The translations under genes were made by a program, and so were the position numbers. Shown piece by piece: positions 20,999 to 34,048 of a stretch of 64,000 nt of DNA. The stretch spans positions 15,667,010 to 15,731,009 of the forward strand of contig CM064681.1 of the NCBI GenBank assembly GCA_032717465.1, written 5' to 3'. The stretch is from Coenobita brevimanus. Taxonomy: Eukaryota > Arthropoda > Malacostraca > Decapoda > Coenobitidae. The notes beneath the pieces were generated by a model, which saw only the letters and a program-made list of their open reading frames with translations, was not told the DNA's origin and did not search any database. Each line of letters opens with the position of its first letter. The stretch's first letter is position 1.

Positions 20999-23246
20999 AT
21001 AGATTGTACGTCCCGGTGACGATTCAAGATGCCTGGAACCACTGTCTGACTCTCTTCTTCTTCATTTCTTCAACATTCATGGCCTTTCCTCTAACTTTTG
21101 CTCTGTTGAGCACCACCTCTCCTTCTCTAAACCTCACCTTCTTTTTCTAACTGAGACTCAGCTGTCTGAGGCAACTGACAGCAGACCCTTTTCTATATCC
21201 TCCTACTTTCTCTATACTCATTTCAAAGCCAAAGGTGGCTGTTGTGTATATATATGCAACAACTTACCTTGCTGTCGTGTTCCTGAACTCGATTCTTCTG
21301 AATTCTCTACACTCTGGCTTCAGCTTTCCTGTCATTTTCTGACTAAATATATCTGCGCTGTTTACTTATCTCCTAATTCTACTTACTATAAAAAAATCTT
21401 TGACTTACTTATAAAAGGTACCAGAGCCAACCCACCCCTGAATCACATCTTTTATACGTTTCTGCCCGGAATCGTGCTAAGTCTGTTCTTCGCTCTGCTA
21501 AAAATAATTTCACCCGTACTAAATGCTTTCAGCTTTCTAACTCGAATTCTTCCTGCTCCTTTTGGTACCTTGCCAAAAACCTTTCTAACAACTTTACCTC
21601 ATCATCCTTCCCTCCTCTTTTCTACTCTGATGGCTCTGTAGCTATTTCTTCTACTGATATAGCAGATCTCTTCGCTCAGACTTTCTCCTCCAATTCCACC
21701 TTAGACGATTCCGGTGCTGTTCCTCCATCACTTCCCCGCTGTGACTTCCTCATGGCTGACATTAAAATTTCTTCAGCTGATGTATTTTCTGCCATCACTG
21801 GCCTCAATACTAATAATGCATATGGGCCTGATGGAGTCCCTCCTGTTGTTCTCAAGAACTGTGCTTCTGTGCTTACACCCTGCCTAGGTAAAGTCTTTCG
21901 CCTTTGTCTATCAACTTGTACCTTTCCTTCTTGCTGGAAGTTTGCTTTCATTCAGCCAGTCCCAAAGAAGGGACTTTAACATCCTGTATCTCAAAAGTTT
22001 TCGAGTCTATTCTTAATAGAAAAATTTTAAAGCATCTTTCCTATCAAAACCTTCTTTCTGATCGTCAGTATGGGTTCCGTCAGGGACGCTCCACTGGCGA
22101 TCTTCTCACCTACCTTTCAGACTCCTGGTCATCCTCCTTTCGGGACTTTGGCGAAAGCTTTGTCATTGCACTTGACATCTCAAAGGCTTTCGATCGAGTC
22201 TGGCATAAATCTTTAATTTCTAAACTGCCCTCTTATGGTTTCTATTCTTCCATCTGTGCCTTCATCTCTAGCTTCCTTTCTGATCATTCTATAGCTGCTG
22301 TTGTAGGCGGCCATCGTTCTTCTCCTAGATCTTTTAACAGTTGTGTTCCTCAGGGCTCTTGTCCTATCACCAACTCTCTTCCTTTTATTCATCAATGACC
22401 TTCTATGCTGTACATTTAACCCTATCCACTCATACGCTGATGACTCCACCCTCCACCTTTCCATTTGATTCCCACAACGTCCATCTCAGCAGTTACTTCA
22501 ACAAACAAGGGATGAGGCTATGGCACACCTAATGTCTGACTTGGCTCTTATCTCTGACAGGGGTAAAAATAATCTAGTTGTTTTTAATGCATCAAAGACT
22601 CAATTTTTGCACCTATCAACCCGACAAAATCGTCAACAGGTATACCCACAAATGTTTAATAATATTCAACTTACGCCTCCATCATCCTTGAACAAGCTTG
22701 GGGTTTCATTTACTTGGGACTTATCTTGGAAAGATCTTATTACATCTCTTGTAAAATCTGCTTCCAAGAGATTGAGTGTGCTTACCCCTGCACAGTTGTT
22801 GACTCTATACAGGGGTTTTATCCACCCCTGTGTGGAGTACAACTCTCATGTGTGGGGAGGCTCGCCACATACAGCTCTTTTCAATACGGTGGAGTCAAAG
22901 GCTTTTCGTCTCATTAACTCTCCTCCTCTTACTGACTCCCTTCAACCTCTGTCTCTTCGTTGCACTGTTGCATCTTTATCTCTTTTCTATTGCTACATCA
23001 ATGGTCACTGATCCTCTGACCTGTCTGCATGCATTCCTCCACCTCTACGACGGGTGCGTAGCACCTGTCTAGCAGCAAACTCTCATCCCTTTTCTGTCCA
23101 GCTCTCTAATGCAAGAGTTAACCGTTCCTATGATCGGATCTTGAATTTGGCTCTCTCTTGTATTGTTTTTCTCTTGGAAGGAAAAGTTTTGCGGGCTCAT
23201 TGCCTTTGGTTCGTTCTTCCTCACATTTAAAAAAAAAAAAAAAAAA
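20999..23246 (+). mobile_element. Family J LINE, unit B
   Basis: Unit B copy of the family J LINE between TTAGCT repeats (20,993-20,998 and 23,247-23,252), ending in a poly(A) of about 18. It shares the internal deletions of unit A and has a private ~130-bp deletion near 23,130 that removes the C-terminal SQSFSYATG to RHLEM part. Confidence 0.85.
21075..23140 (+). pseudogene. Family J endonuclease-reverse transcriptase, broken, unit B
   Basis: Endonuclease fragment from 21,075 (IHGLSSN). The RT segment includes 21,752-21,979 (PVVLKNCASVLTPCLG..PVPKKG) and 21,904-22,398 (RQYGFRQGRSTGDLL, ALDISKAFDRVWH). Motif B is changed to SCVPQGSCP by an inserted base. The thumb region at 22,520-23,011 is open. 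Motif A reads ALDIS, the likely ancestral state, whereas A and C read AIDI. Non-functional. Confidence 0.85.
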
Positions 23247-23372
23247 TTAGCTCTGTCATGTTGATCAGGTGAAGGGCAGTTTTTCTGACACACTCAGACA
23301 CTACCAATCTGATGTCAATCATGCCGATCAAATTCATGTTGTAGGTGGAGCTGATGCCTACATCAGTCTTAA

Positions 23373-23553
23373 ACTCTTAGCTCCCAGAGCTCCTGTGGAA
23401 GGGATTTTGTTGAAAGGATGCTAGGTGTACCAACCTCCGCTTGTCAGCTCATAGTCGCAAAGCTCATAGGTCCCTAACGCGGGGTTCCCTTCTTTATAAT
23501 ATTTTGAAAATGCACAGTTCCATCCTATATTGAGGATGCTGGGAGCAAAGGGA
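23373..23553. mobile_element. 181-bp TTAA-flanked MITE, unit B
   Basis: Same element at the same place in unit B, between TTAA 23,369-23,372 and 23,554-23,557. The inner TIR word CTCCCAG is intact at both ends here. Confidence 0.6.
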
Positions 23554-24457
23554 TTAAAGAGACTGATAGATTTGCCAGTGTTTAATGATGTGCTTGTCTG
23601 TGACTCTCATGATTCAGATGACCTTGTTGCTAGGTGCCATGTCACCAGAGTTGGCAGTGGTAGCTATCATATCACCACACTTGTCCATCCACTCCAGTGT
23701 CAGCATTTCCTTCGTCATGAATTGCTGAACCTGTCCCTTACAATGATGGGAGAAATGGGTCACATAGCTCCTCCTGTTACACACTGTACTCTAGGATACT
23801 GGGCCATGATGATGCACTTACAGGCACAGATGCAATATTTTATGGACAGAAATGTTCATGTCAGTGGCAGTGTACATGATCCTGTCGAACATATAGGCTG
23901 TCGCAAGGTTACACATTACAGAATATTTATTCAAGACCTTTGTTATAATGATTGGACTAGAGTTGTGCCCACCTTTCTTGGACTGATTTCTTGTATTTAA
24001 CCCCCGCTCTGCTCAGTGCCTCATATGAGGCGATATACAGGCCACCGCTGACCACACTCATCACCTCATATGAGGCAATGGGTCTCTGCGCCAAAATTTC
24101 AAGCACAAGGAACTGTCAGTGGTTTCCATGGGAACCCTGACTCTCCCTCTATGTCATCAAACTGTTGCCAAACCCTGCCACATCGCAGCTGCCAAATACC
24201 GCATATTTAGTTACTCAGATATGCAGGCCACCCCTGGCCATGCTGATGGTCTCATCTGAGGCAATGGGTCTCTGCGCCATAATTTCAAGCACAAGGATGA
24301 TTGATTGATTGACTGATTGATTGACGGAACACATGGCACCGCAAGAACAAGGTCATATGGTGCCGTATAAGCAGAAAATATAAGCAGTAAAAACATAAAA
24401 ACATTAAAAAGCAAAACTACATATTAAAAACAAGACATCAAAGTAAAAACAATGGAA

Positions 24458-27400
24458 TCATAAAAGGTGAAGGAGGCCAGCCTCCTTCAGAAATACAAAC
24501 ACATCGTCCCAAGCGGAACCAGCCTCTCCCCCAAGCATCAAAGAGGGACAGTAAACACCACCCTCCCCTCGGTGCCTCCATAGCAGCCTCCAACGTAAGT
24601 CGTCCAAACTGGGACACTCAACCAGCAAGTGCCTGACAGTAAGGGGAACCAAACAGTCATCACAGAATGGCTGCACGCCTCCACACATGAGGAACTTATG
24701 TGTGAGCTTGGTACGTCCAATGCAAAGGCGAGCCAGAACAGTCTCTAACTTACGAGGCATTGTAAAACAAACTCTCTGAGAAACGAACTTCATGACTTCC
24801 TTTTTTTTGCTGAGAGGAACGCTATCCCACCTCAACTGCCAACAAGCACGAACAGCAGATAATAGTGGAGGGCGTAAATCAGTGGCAGGTAGATGACAAG
24901 GAGCACGTACAGGTAGCAAAGCTGCAGCCTTAGCCAGTGCATTTACCCTTTCATTACTTATGACACCAAAATGTGAGGGAACCCAGCAGAAATCCACTCT
25001 CTTCACCCGACGACGAATGAGGAACAGCCACTCCAGAATAGCTAAAACTATAGGATGCGACGAATTAAAAGAGTCCAGGGTCGAAAGCACTCCTTGAAAA
25101 TCACTAAAACTTGCTAGGGTGAACAAACACCAACTTCAGGGCTAAAACGATAGCTGATAACTCTGCAGTAAAAACTGAGGAAGTCAAAGGAAGACTACCT
25201 CCATGGCTAAAATTAGTGAACACCACTCCAAAACCAACACCAGAGGTGGATTTAGAGCCATCATTATACACAGGCATAGAACCGCCATGAGTAGAAGAAT
25301 GTTCTATAAATAACTGTAAAAGACACTGAGGAGTGACAGAATCCTTTGAGCCTGCAAGAAACCTGCAGAAATTTACCTTAAGCATGGCGCAACTCTTGGG
25401 ATCCAAATGGGACTTCCAGGTACTGCCGACAAACCAAACTTCTCCATGATATCCCAAACTCTATAACCAAATGAGGCATGCGAGGGTGTCTACTATAATA
25501 TAAAAAACAGGACTGTTGCATCACACACTCACAGACAAGTGAGTCTGGATGGCGACGAATCCGGAGCCGGCACTGTGCTGCACAGATTGACGCAGTAGAT
25601 CTAAGGGAGGCAAACCAGCTTCTACCAACAAGCTGGGAATCGGAGATGACCGAAAAGCTCCAGCTGCAAGGCGAAGACCAGCATGATAGACAGCATCTAG
25701 AGTTTTTAGTCTGGACTCTGTGGCAGAGGAGTAGACCTCACAGCCATATGACAGCTTGGAGGTTACAAAAACCTCAAGTAATGCAAGAGTGTCCTCTGAT
25801 CTGCACCCCACGATGTGTGAGACAGAACCCTCAAAAGATTGACAGCCTTCATATATGATGCTTTAAGATTTGCCAAATGTGAAACCTAAGTCAAACGGTG
25901 GTCAAACATCAGGCCCAAGAATTTTGTCCCTGCCACACAATGGAGTTTCCTGCCACAAAGCTGGAGATCAGGGTCCGGGTGCACCCCTCTCATCCTACAA
26001 AAGTGCATAGCCACAGTCTTAGAAGGGGAAAACCAAAAACCCTTGGAAGTGGCCCAGGCAGAAATCTTGTCCAAGGCAAGTTGCATATGCCGCTCAATAG
26101 CAGGTATGCAGGAGCCAGAAAACCATATAGCTAAATCATCCACATAAAGGGGTGAGGATACACTAGCAGGCACAGTGTCAAGAATACCATTAATGGCCAC
26201 CGCAAACAGAGAAACACTTAGGAGACTCCCCTATGGGACACCTTACTCCTGGCATAGTGGCGCAAACAGGGTAGAACCCACATGGACTCGAAACACACGA
26301 TCAGTCAAGAAGTCTCCAAGCAACACAGGCAGGCGACCACGTAAACCAAAGGCATAAAGTTGTTGGAGGATGCCATGGCGCCAGGCAGTATCATAAGCCT
26401 TCTCAAGATCAAAGAACACAGCCACAAGATGTTGTTTAGAGGTAAAAGCTTCACAGATAGATGCTTCGAGCCTCATAAGGTTGTCTGAAGTACACCGTAA
26501 TTTACGAAAGCCACTCTGCGAAGGAGAGAGATAGCAACCTTTCTCTAGAATCCACACAAGCCTGACATTGACCATCTTTTCAAATAGCCAGCACAAGCAT
26601 GATGTTAAAGTGATAGGGCAATAGCTCGAGACATGGGAGCGGTCCTTACTGAGCTTGGGAATGAGGAGGACAATACCCAACTTGCAACTCTTGGGAAGAA
26701 AGCCCTCTCTCCATACCCTGTTAAAAAGGTCCAATAAAAACTGTATTGATTTAGTTGGCAGATGACGGAGCAGAGCATATGGAATGTCATCATGCCCAGG
26801 AGCAGTGTCACCACTCTCTGAGAGGGCAGCATGCAGCTCACGGAGGATGAAGTCTAAATTATATGGCTCTTCGCCACGAGAGTGAAAGTCAAGACCCAGC
26901 CTCTTCTGATTTCTACAAAAGCTAGCATATGGCTTAAAAGGATCCTTTTTTGAGATAGCACAAAACTGATTTGCAAGAGCAGAGGCTACTGCATCTGGTG
27001 CAGATACAAGATTTCCATGAAGTCGCAACACTGGTGGGGAAGGAGAGGAGAACCTACCAGAAATCTTGTGTATCTTTTTCCACTCCATAGGCATTGGAGT
27101 AGAGGATGTAACTGTAGAAACATACGACCTCCACGAGTTACAGCGAGCATTCTTCATTACCCATCGATAGTGAGCACGTGCTTTGCAAAACTGGATTTTT
27201 AGAAAAACATCATGGTTGGCAAAATACTGACGGGCAGCCACTTTGTAAGCTCCTTTTGCTATAGAGCAGTCATCATTCCACCATGGCACAGGTCTCCAGG
27301 AAAAAACACCATAAGTCCATGGGAGAGAATGAACCCCTGCTGACAAAAGAGTCAGAGTAAAATAACGTACGGCATCATCAATAGTTGAAAAATCAGTAAC

Positions 27401-28141
27401 CTTTTAAGCAAATACACATAGTTTCTCAAAGAGAGACCAATCAGCCCTATCGAGACGCCAGCATGGCATACGGACTGCAGGAACAGAGTGAGTAGTCTGG
27501 ACCAACACAGGATAATGGTCACTACCATGCAAATCATCCAAAACCTCCCAAGAAAAATCAAGTGCACAATCAGGGGAGGAGATGGTAAGGTCAATGACAG
27601 AATATGTGCCAGTCTGAACATTAAAATGGGTCGGCCTCCAATCGTTTAGGACAACCAAATCTCAATCCCCAACCAAAGAAGCAAGATCACCCTGGGAATT
27701 GGAAAGTGAGTCACCCCACAAAAGATGGCGTCCATTAAGGTCACCAAGAAGTAGAAAAGGAGGTGGAAGTTGACTGATAAGGGTTTCCAGAAGAGCACAC
27801 ATAACAGAAATGAAAGGTGGAAGGTACAGACAACAGATGGTATAGCACCTCCCAACGTGCATCTGTACTGCTAGAACTTGAAGGGGAGACTGTAATGCAA
27901 AGGAAATAAAGGGGACATCAGATCGGCACAAAATGGCACATCCACCACTGTGACCACCACGAGGAGATGCATGGAAGACCTCATACCCCCTGATAGAAGG
28001 AAATGGTCTATCTCCCACCAATGTCTCCTGGAGACAGACACATAGTGGGCTCAGAGCAGACAGCAATAACTGCAATTCCTCCCAATTTGCCATGGCACCT
28101 CTACAATTCCACTGAAGACAAATTGGTACTGATTGAGCCAT
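24458..28141 (-). pseudogene. Family I ORF2 (endonuclease-RT-RNase H), broken, unit B
   Basis: Starts at the ATG of MAQSVPICLQWNCRG (28,139-28,141), shortly downstream of the ORF1 stop. The endonuclease is open to 27,662, with the same TGA after LASLVGD as in A and C. RT: GHDDIPYALLRHLP, SGFRKLRCTSDN, FFDLEKAYDTAWRHG near 26,400; two stops lie in motif B (CQE-stop-GVP-stop-GS, about 26,240); motif C YVDD is intact near 26,140. RNase H: NDGSKS (aspartate kept), TAELSAIVLALKL, WVPSHFGVISNERV. The C-terminal CDDC...HLLVEC motif is kept. The 11-nt deletion before the third RNase H motif is shared with A and C. Confidence 0.9.
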
Positions 28142-28182
28142 ATTGATTAGTGTTAAATAATATGAACTGAGAAACACCAAGG

Positions 28183-30131
28183 CTATGTAGCAACCTCATT
28201 GGGAAGGGTGTGAAAGCCCTTCTTCCCAGGTGTGGAGCTCTGCCTCACCAACCAAGACAATAAGGATTTAGAGTTTCCATGGGTGGAAGGACCTTTACCA
28301 TGAGACACGTCCCGCCCATCGTCAGGATGAGCCCGAAGCACAGAGAACTTCCTGGAAGATTCACTCGCCCCATTCGCACGCCCACTTGGGGGTCCGGCTG
28401 GCACTCTGGGGCCAACCAAATCCTCCCTGACCGAATCAATCAAAGGTTGGCTGCTGGGTGCCAGATCAGAGGGAACAAGCGACCAAGGCTTTTGAATATC
28501 TAAAGACCCAGACCCGGCCACACCTAAGCAAGAGGCAGGGACTGGAATCCTAGATAGACCATCACGAAGACCGACTGACTTAGATGCTACCATTGGTTGG
28601 GTTGTCGAGTGTAAAGCCCCCTCAGAATCCTTATGCAGTACAAAAGTTTGAACCTTAGAAGGAGGGGAGTCACCCAAAAACTCCTCACTCCTCACCTGTT
28701 TGAGGTTTGCGAATGCAACCTCCATCTCTACACCAAAACTCGAAACACTAGAAATTGTAGAGGCACACTGTAGAGAAGACTGAACATCAGTAGCAGAGTG
28801 AACAGATAGTACAAGGGCAGCAGTTGGTGCGGGAGTAGCAGCCGATACAGGAGTGTCAGCCGGTACAGTAGTAGCAGCTGACACAGGAGTAGCAGCTTGT
28901 ACAGGAGCACCAGCCGGATGAGATGCAGACTGCAAAAGTACCAGAATCCTTGGGAGACCACGAGGAGGAGAAGTAGTACGTCCAGTATCTGATGAGGGAC
29001 GAGGAGGATGGAGCACGGGACAGCAGGCTTTGACCTAGAAAGAATAGAAGCAGAGGACACACCTGGGCAGACATACATAGACACGACATGGTCCTTAGCT
29101 TCGGTAAAACTCAGCCTCTCCATGGTTCTGAGAGACAGAATTTCATGTTCCATTTTCTGATGATCATAAGATTTAGAAGAAGCAGCATGCTCACCACCAC
29201 AACTGACACAAGATACAGGACCAGGGCATTCCATACCCTCGTGAACATCTAAACCACACGACACACAGACTGCTGGAAGACCCAGGGCAAGGCGACTACA
29301 AGTTCGACCAATATGACCCATGCGCTGACAGTGGAAGCATTTACGAGGCATAGGGACATGGGGCCTAACTCTGTACTGGTACCATGCAGCATTAAGAACA
29401 GCAGGGAGGCTCAATGAATCGAAAGTCACAATCAAGGATGGAGTTGGCACTAGGTCACCATTCATCTTTTTAATCCTCTCAACCTTTCTCACATTCTGGG
29501 CTGACAACTCTTCAACAAGGCGTGCCTCATCGTAAATCAGCAATTCCTTAGCATACACAACGCCACAAGAATAATTCAATGAAGCATGGGGAGAACATAT
29601 AACAGACTGACAGGAAAGCATTGACAGAGATAGAATGGCTGCACTCTGAGAAGGGTCAGAAACCTCCACCAACAAACTGCCATCAGCCTGTGGAGCCACT
29701 TCAGGGGTGGCACCACAAGCAGCAAGAAGTTCGTGATGTGTGCGAAAAATATCACACCTTTGGAGGTCCACCCCAGCAGGGCCACGAACAACTATGAACT
29801 AGACAAAAGGCGCAGGAAGAGGAACCAAAAAATTATCTGAATCTCGCTCATGGGGGCCCTGAGGACCGGGTACACTTCTTTTCCCCCGTCTGTGACCCTT
29901 GTTACGGGAGCCACTGGACCGGGGAGGCAAGGCAGGGGAGGCCGAATCCCCTGTGGAGCCACGTGGAACCTGGAAGGGTTCCAGAGTGGCTGTAAGTGAA
30001 GGTTGAGAAGATGCACTTAGGTCTGGCAGAGAGGCAGGACGGGGCACATTATTTGTATCTATAATAATAAACACAAAAACTTCATTCCCCCACCCCCCCA
30101 CCCACCACGGAGCCCAACAAGGGAAGGCCAT
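28183..30131 (-). pseudogene. Family I ORF1 (gag-like, three zinc knuckles), broken, unit B
   Basis: Best copy for the ORF1 start: ATG at 30,129-30,131 (MAFPCWAP). A TAG at about 29,797 replaces the lysine codon read in A and C (PFVKFIVVRG). Three cysteine knuckles are readable: CFHCQRMGHIGRTC, CVSCGLDVHEGMEC and CVSCGGEH. A 14-nt deletion near 29,018 shifts the frame into the Ala/Pro-rich tail, which ends LPNEVAT at 28,183. The knuckles imply nucleic-acid binding, as in other LINE gag-like proteins. Confidence 0.85.
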
Positions 30132-30739
30132 ATGCCACAGGCGACCTCAGGAGTAGCAGGGGAGTATACGCAGGTAACCACCGGGGGACGTGGGCTAGGC
30201 TGACCTCAGGACGATTGGAGCCACCATGTCCCCCAGTGCCCATTTGACCCTAGCCAACGCATGACCAGCTGATTGACCTGGTCGGGCCCAACCAGGCCGC
30301 CCATCTAGCCAGAATAAGGGACCAAAGAGGTGTATTACTAGCTGCAGGGTGCATCGTGCAGCATTGTTCAACCCCCAGGACTCCCATCTCCCAGTATTAC
30401 GGGACACCATGCAAAGCCAACACGTGGGGAGGCAACAGTCCCGCCCTAGATGGCAAGTGGGCAGGGACTAACATCACCAGGAGGCCTCCTCCACCAGTGA
30501 TGTAGGTGGTGCTTGGTCCACGAGACTGACAAATGCCGAACCCTAGAAAAGTAGGCATGCCTCCAAAGTAGGTGGCACTGCCAGCCATGCTTCAAGCCCT
30601 GCCACCACGTCAAGGTGACCCCCCTCAGGGAGGTCAAGCACAAGGAAGTGCTAATGGTTTCCATGGGAACATTACGTCTCCTTTATGCCACCAGGAGCTG
30701 TTGCCAAGCCCTACCACACCGCAGTTGCCAAATACCGCA

Positions 30740-31337
30740 CCCACCGCTGCCACCAAATGTCATAAAGACTTTGTAGTTACTTGTAGAGAAGTATATTTTA
30801 GACTTGTGGTCGAGCGGCTTTTATATCTTGTAGTAGCTTCCCCACCAAATGTCATGTAGTGACAGGAGAGGTAAAGAATAGTATGGGACTATTTTTATTT
30901 GTCTTGGAAATATTAACAAGTCTCTCACACGGAACGAGTATAAGTCCCGGGTAGCTACCTCCCTGTCTCGCTATCTGTCTCTCTCTCTCAAATTGCCAAG
31001 CCCTTCTCCCGTCACCTGTCTCCTCTGAGGCCTGTCTACTTCTCTCTCGCCTGTTCGGTGGCTAATCTCCGTCTGAGCTCCCTTTCCTAAATTCTGGTGT
31101 AGCAGGGGTGTGTCACGTGTGTTCCTCGTGGATGGACTAGGTCTTTGTTCACGAGAGGACTGCTGACAGCTAACTGCATCATCTCCTTACTGGCCGCTGT
31201 CGTCAGCTTTCCTCAGTGTTAAGAGTGTGTAAGCATGTTTAGCACTGCTCGATTCTCGCAGACACAACACCTTCTCATCATCTGACTCCCTGCTTCTATG
31301 TATCTATTTATCTGTCTATCTATTATGTAGTCCTACA
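30740..31337. mobile_element. LTR-like insertion unique to unit B
   Basis: About 0.6 kb absent from units A and C at the equivalent site (it replaces TATTT between CCGCA and AGTAATT). The inner part from 30,850 to 31,337 starts TGTCATGTAGTGACAGG and ends GTAGTCCTACA, with a TATAAG word about 90 bp in. TGT...ACA termini fit a solo LTR. A related word CACCAAATGTCAT occurs twice (30,751 and 30,843). No target-site duplication is visible and there is no coding sequence, so the identity is tentative. Confidence 0.35.
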
Positions 31338-32335
31338 AGTAATTTAGTTCTCGTTTGTACCCCAGCAATGGCGGATTCACACCCGTCTATCTCCCACGGT
31401 GCTGGTGAATTATCACAGCCCTCACACCCATCCAAGAGGTGTTAATTACAAAAAGACAAGTGTGATAAAAAGTTCTAGCTCAGAAACACTTGATCTGATG
31501 AAGAAGAAAAAATCAACTCAATATTTTAAAAAAGTCCTAAAACAACGACTCAGAGAAGGTAATCAGGTTGATAAGAATTAGGATGGTGGGGATTAAGGAG
31601 CTTTTCTCTGGCTGATCAAATAGCGATTATGTTGTATTTGGTTTTCATGCCTTTACGACAAACTATCTTGCCTGTGGCCCTCTTCTGATGTTTTTCGACA
31701 TGCTGCACTTGGCGCGTGTCACGTGCCACGTGCACCGCCGGTGTGTAATGAAATCTGTCAAAAACAAACCTTATAGAATGGCACTATCATATGGTTCAAA
31801 CCACGAAGAAAAGGTTAACAAAAATCTGTGATATAGCAATACACTATATACTCTCTTGATAATATTAGTCAGTCTGAGTGGTTATGTTGTGTTCCAGTAG
31901 TGTCAATATACTTATACTGAAAATAAAAGAAACATCATACACATGTCGGTGTCACTTTAATGAAGCTTAGAGCTGAAGGTACAGGAAAAAGCTACCGGGT
32001 ATTTACTGCATAATGTAGCAAATGTTCTTTTACATTGTTACCTAGTACACCTACTGAAAGTAAAATACTTAAATAAAAAGCAAAAAATTTGGCCTACCAT
32101 TGATACATAATATACAGATTTATTATATTTTCAATGATACCTATTTAAGATATGTACGAAAACGAAACTAAAAATGAACTGGAGCTTTCTTTTAAAGGCT
32201 ATTTATACAATAGTAATGTTTTTTCCACTACTTTAAACTGAAAGTAACATACTGTTACGAAATACTAACGCAGTGAGTAAGAATTAGTCTGAGAGAGCGA
32301 GGAAGAGAGCGGGAGTTAGAGACGGGGATAGTTAG

Positions 32336-32381
<46 letters not shown>

Positions 32382-32499
32382 TCGTCGCATGAGTAGCGAG
32401 GAGCGCGGTAACGCGTGAGTATGGCCAAAAAAGTAGCGGCGCTCTCAGTTCCGCTACTGGCTACAAAAAGTAATGGCGTTACCACCATTGCTATTAAAA

Positions 32500-32529
32500 T
32501 AGTAGCGGCACTAGGTACTGCCGCTACTA
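32500..32529. other. Hairpin with altered arms, unit B
   Basis: TAGTAGCGGCA, 8-nt loop, TGCCGCTACTA: also a perfect 11-bp inverted repeat at the place of the unit A hairpin, but with a different arm sequence and loop. Confidence 0.7.
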
Positions 32530-32549
32530 ATAGTGGCGCTATTCTCAGC

Positions 32550-32693
32550 TTTGTGTATTGCTTACTGCCTATGATCTCCAGTCTTTCAAAAGCAGTGGGT
32601 CCAGGCATCTGGAAATTATCGGGCTCTCAGTTATCTTGTTTTTGTTTTTTCTTCGAGGGAACAATTTGCAGGCTCCTGGCCTTTGGTTTGTTC

Positions 32694-32697
<4 letters not shown>
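32550..32697 (+). mobile_element. 5'-truncated family J LINE 3' end, unit B
   Basis: Unit B counterpart of 14,322-14,468 (YDLQSFKSSGSRHLEIIG), running into the left half of the (AC)n that was split by the family C LINE. Confidence 0.75.

Positions 32698-32734
<37 letters not shown>
32698..32734. repeat. (AC)n, left of family C LINE, unit B
   Basis: Left part of the CA microsatellite interrupted by the family C LINE. Confidence 0.95.
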
Positions 32735-32735
<1 letters not shown>

Positions 32736-33111
32736 GGAGTCAAGGAGGACAGACGTGCGCTGAAAGCGCTCCATACCGAGCCAGCACGGCCAGTGGCATT
32801 ACCTAAATTAGTATCTTTATATGAGTCAAGCTCTATACCAGGTTAGACTAAATGATTTTTTATTATTAAAAAAAATATTAAGTTTAAACAAGACTTGTTC
32901 AAACAGAAAAGAGAACCGAGTGGCGAAAGAATGCACTCAGTCAGCTGAGGTTTGTTTAGACTACAACTGTCCCAGGGAATGTACAGTAAGTATTCTGTGC
33001 TTTTAGTTTTGCAAAATGGACACATACTTCAGTAAAGCAAGATGATGATTTCCACCAAGAACTGGTTGAAGTGGAGACTCTAGACTGGTTAAACGTGTTC
33101 ACAAACTGGAG

Positions 33112-33989
33112 ATGGCTTTCAAAAATGAAATTGATGAAATAAAGAAGCAGATGCACTTGCAAAAGGAAGAAATAGAAAAACTAGGAAGGGAGGCCAACAA
33201 GAAAGACACAACCATTAGTGAACTAACAGTGGAATTGCGTACACTTAGGAAGAAAATGAGTGAAATGGCAAGTACAGTAGTCAATCACGAGAGTATTATG
33301 GAAGAGTTCAAAAATGATGCAGAGACAATTAGGCAAGTAAGCAGTCTGATAGACCAGAGCAGTGATATTGAGGAGAAGATAACACAGGTGAATGAAGCTG
33401 TGCAAAGCTACAAAAATGATGTGGAAACCACGTATGCTGAAATGGTGAAAGTAAAGAAAGACTCAGAAACAAGGGTAGAGGAAAAAAACATTAAAAAGGA
33501 AGTGAAAAGAATAATCCAAAACAACCCAAAGTTAGTCAGAGATTCAGTAGATATCAACAAATCTATAGTAATCGCTGGTATAGAAGAGGAAGAAGTAAAA
33601 AACAAGATCACAAGAGACAAAAAGGAGATGGCAAACGTAATGAGCTTACTGAAAGAAGTATCAGAGGAAATCTGTAGTAAAGATATAGAGGAACACAAAA
33701 GGTTTGGGAAATACGAGAAAAGGAAGACAAGACCTTTAAAGGTAACTTTCCAGAGTGTAAACACTGTGGAGGAGATACTAAAAAATGCAAAGAATCTTAT
33801 GGAAAAAGAGGAGTTAAAAAATGTATGGATAAAATGATACCTAACACAAGAGGAACTGGAATTACTGAAAGAGAAGAGGGAGGAAGCAAAAACAAAAAAG
33901 GAGGGAAGATCAGAAGGGGATAAGAACACATTTTTTACAAAGTAATAGGATTGCAGGTACGAAAGTGGTACACAAACAGGAGGGAATAA
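33112..33989 (+). pseudogene. Family C LINE ORF1 (coiled-coil nucleic-acid-binding protein)
   Basis: First 241 codons open (33,112-33,837). Residues about 1-120 are strongly charged heptad-like coiled coil (KKQMHLQKEEIEKLGREA and similar). Residues about 140-240 (SIVIAGIEEEE..., HKRFGKYEKRKTRPLKVTF) resemble the RRM-like domain of L1/L2-type ORF1 proteins. A TGA at 33,835-33,837 interrupts; the expected basic tail (LTQEELELLKEKREEAK, then after a frameshift VRKWYTNRRE) ends at 33,989 and overlaps the start of the endonuclease frame. Such proteins form trimers that bind LINE RNA. Confidence 0.7.
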
Positions 33990-34048
33990 AAAGGAGGAAG
34001 GTAGTAGAATCATGTCATGACAAGTATATAAACAAGACGATAAAGTTG

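Larger units (their letters stand above)
24298..30633 (-). mobile_element. Family I LINE, full length, unit B
   Basis: 6,336-bp minus-strand copy flanked by TCAAGCACAAGGA (24,285-24,297 and 30,634-30,646), the same target-site duplication as in units A and C. Ends in the (TCAA)n tail at 24,298-24,325. Contains the ORF1 N-terminus and 5' UTR missing from unit A. Confidence 0.9.

Noticed and set aside
30805..30825. tRNA-like word GTGGTCGAGCGGC
   Set aside because: Resembles the start of a Leu/Ser tRNA D-arm, but no acceptor pairing, anticodon arm or T-arm GTTCGAA follows.
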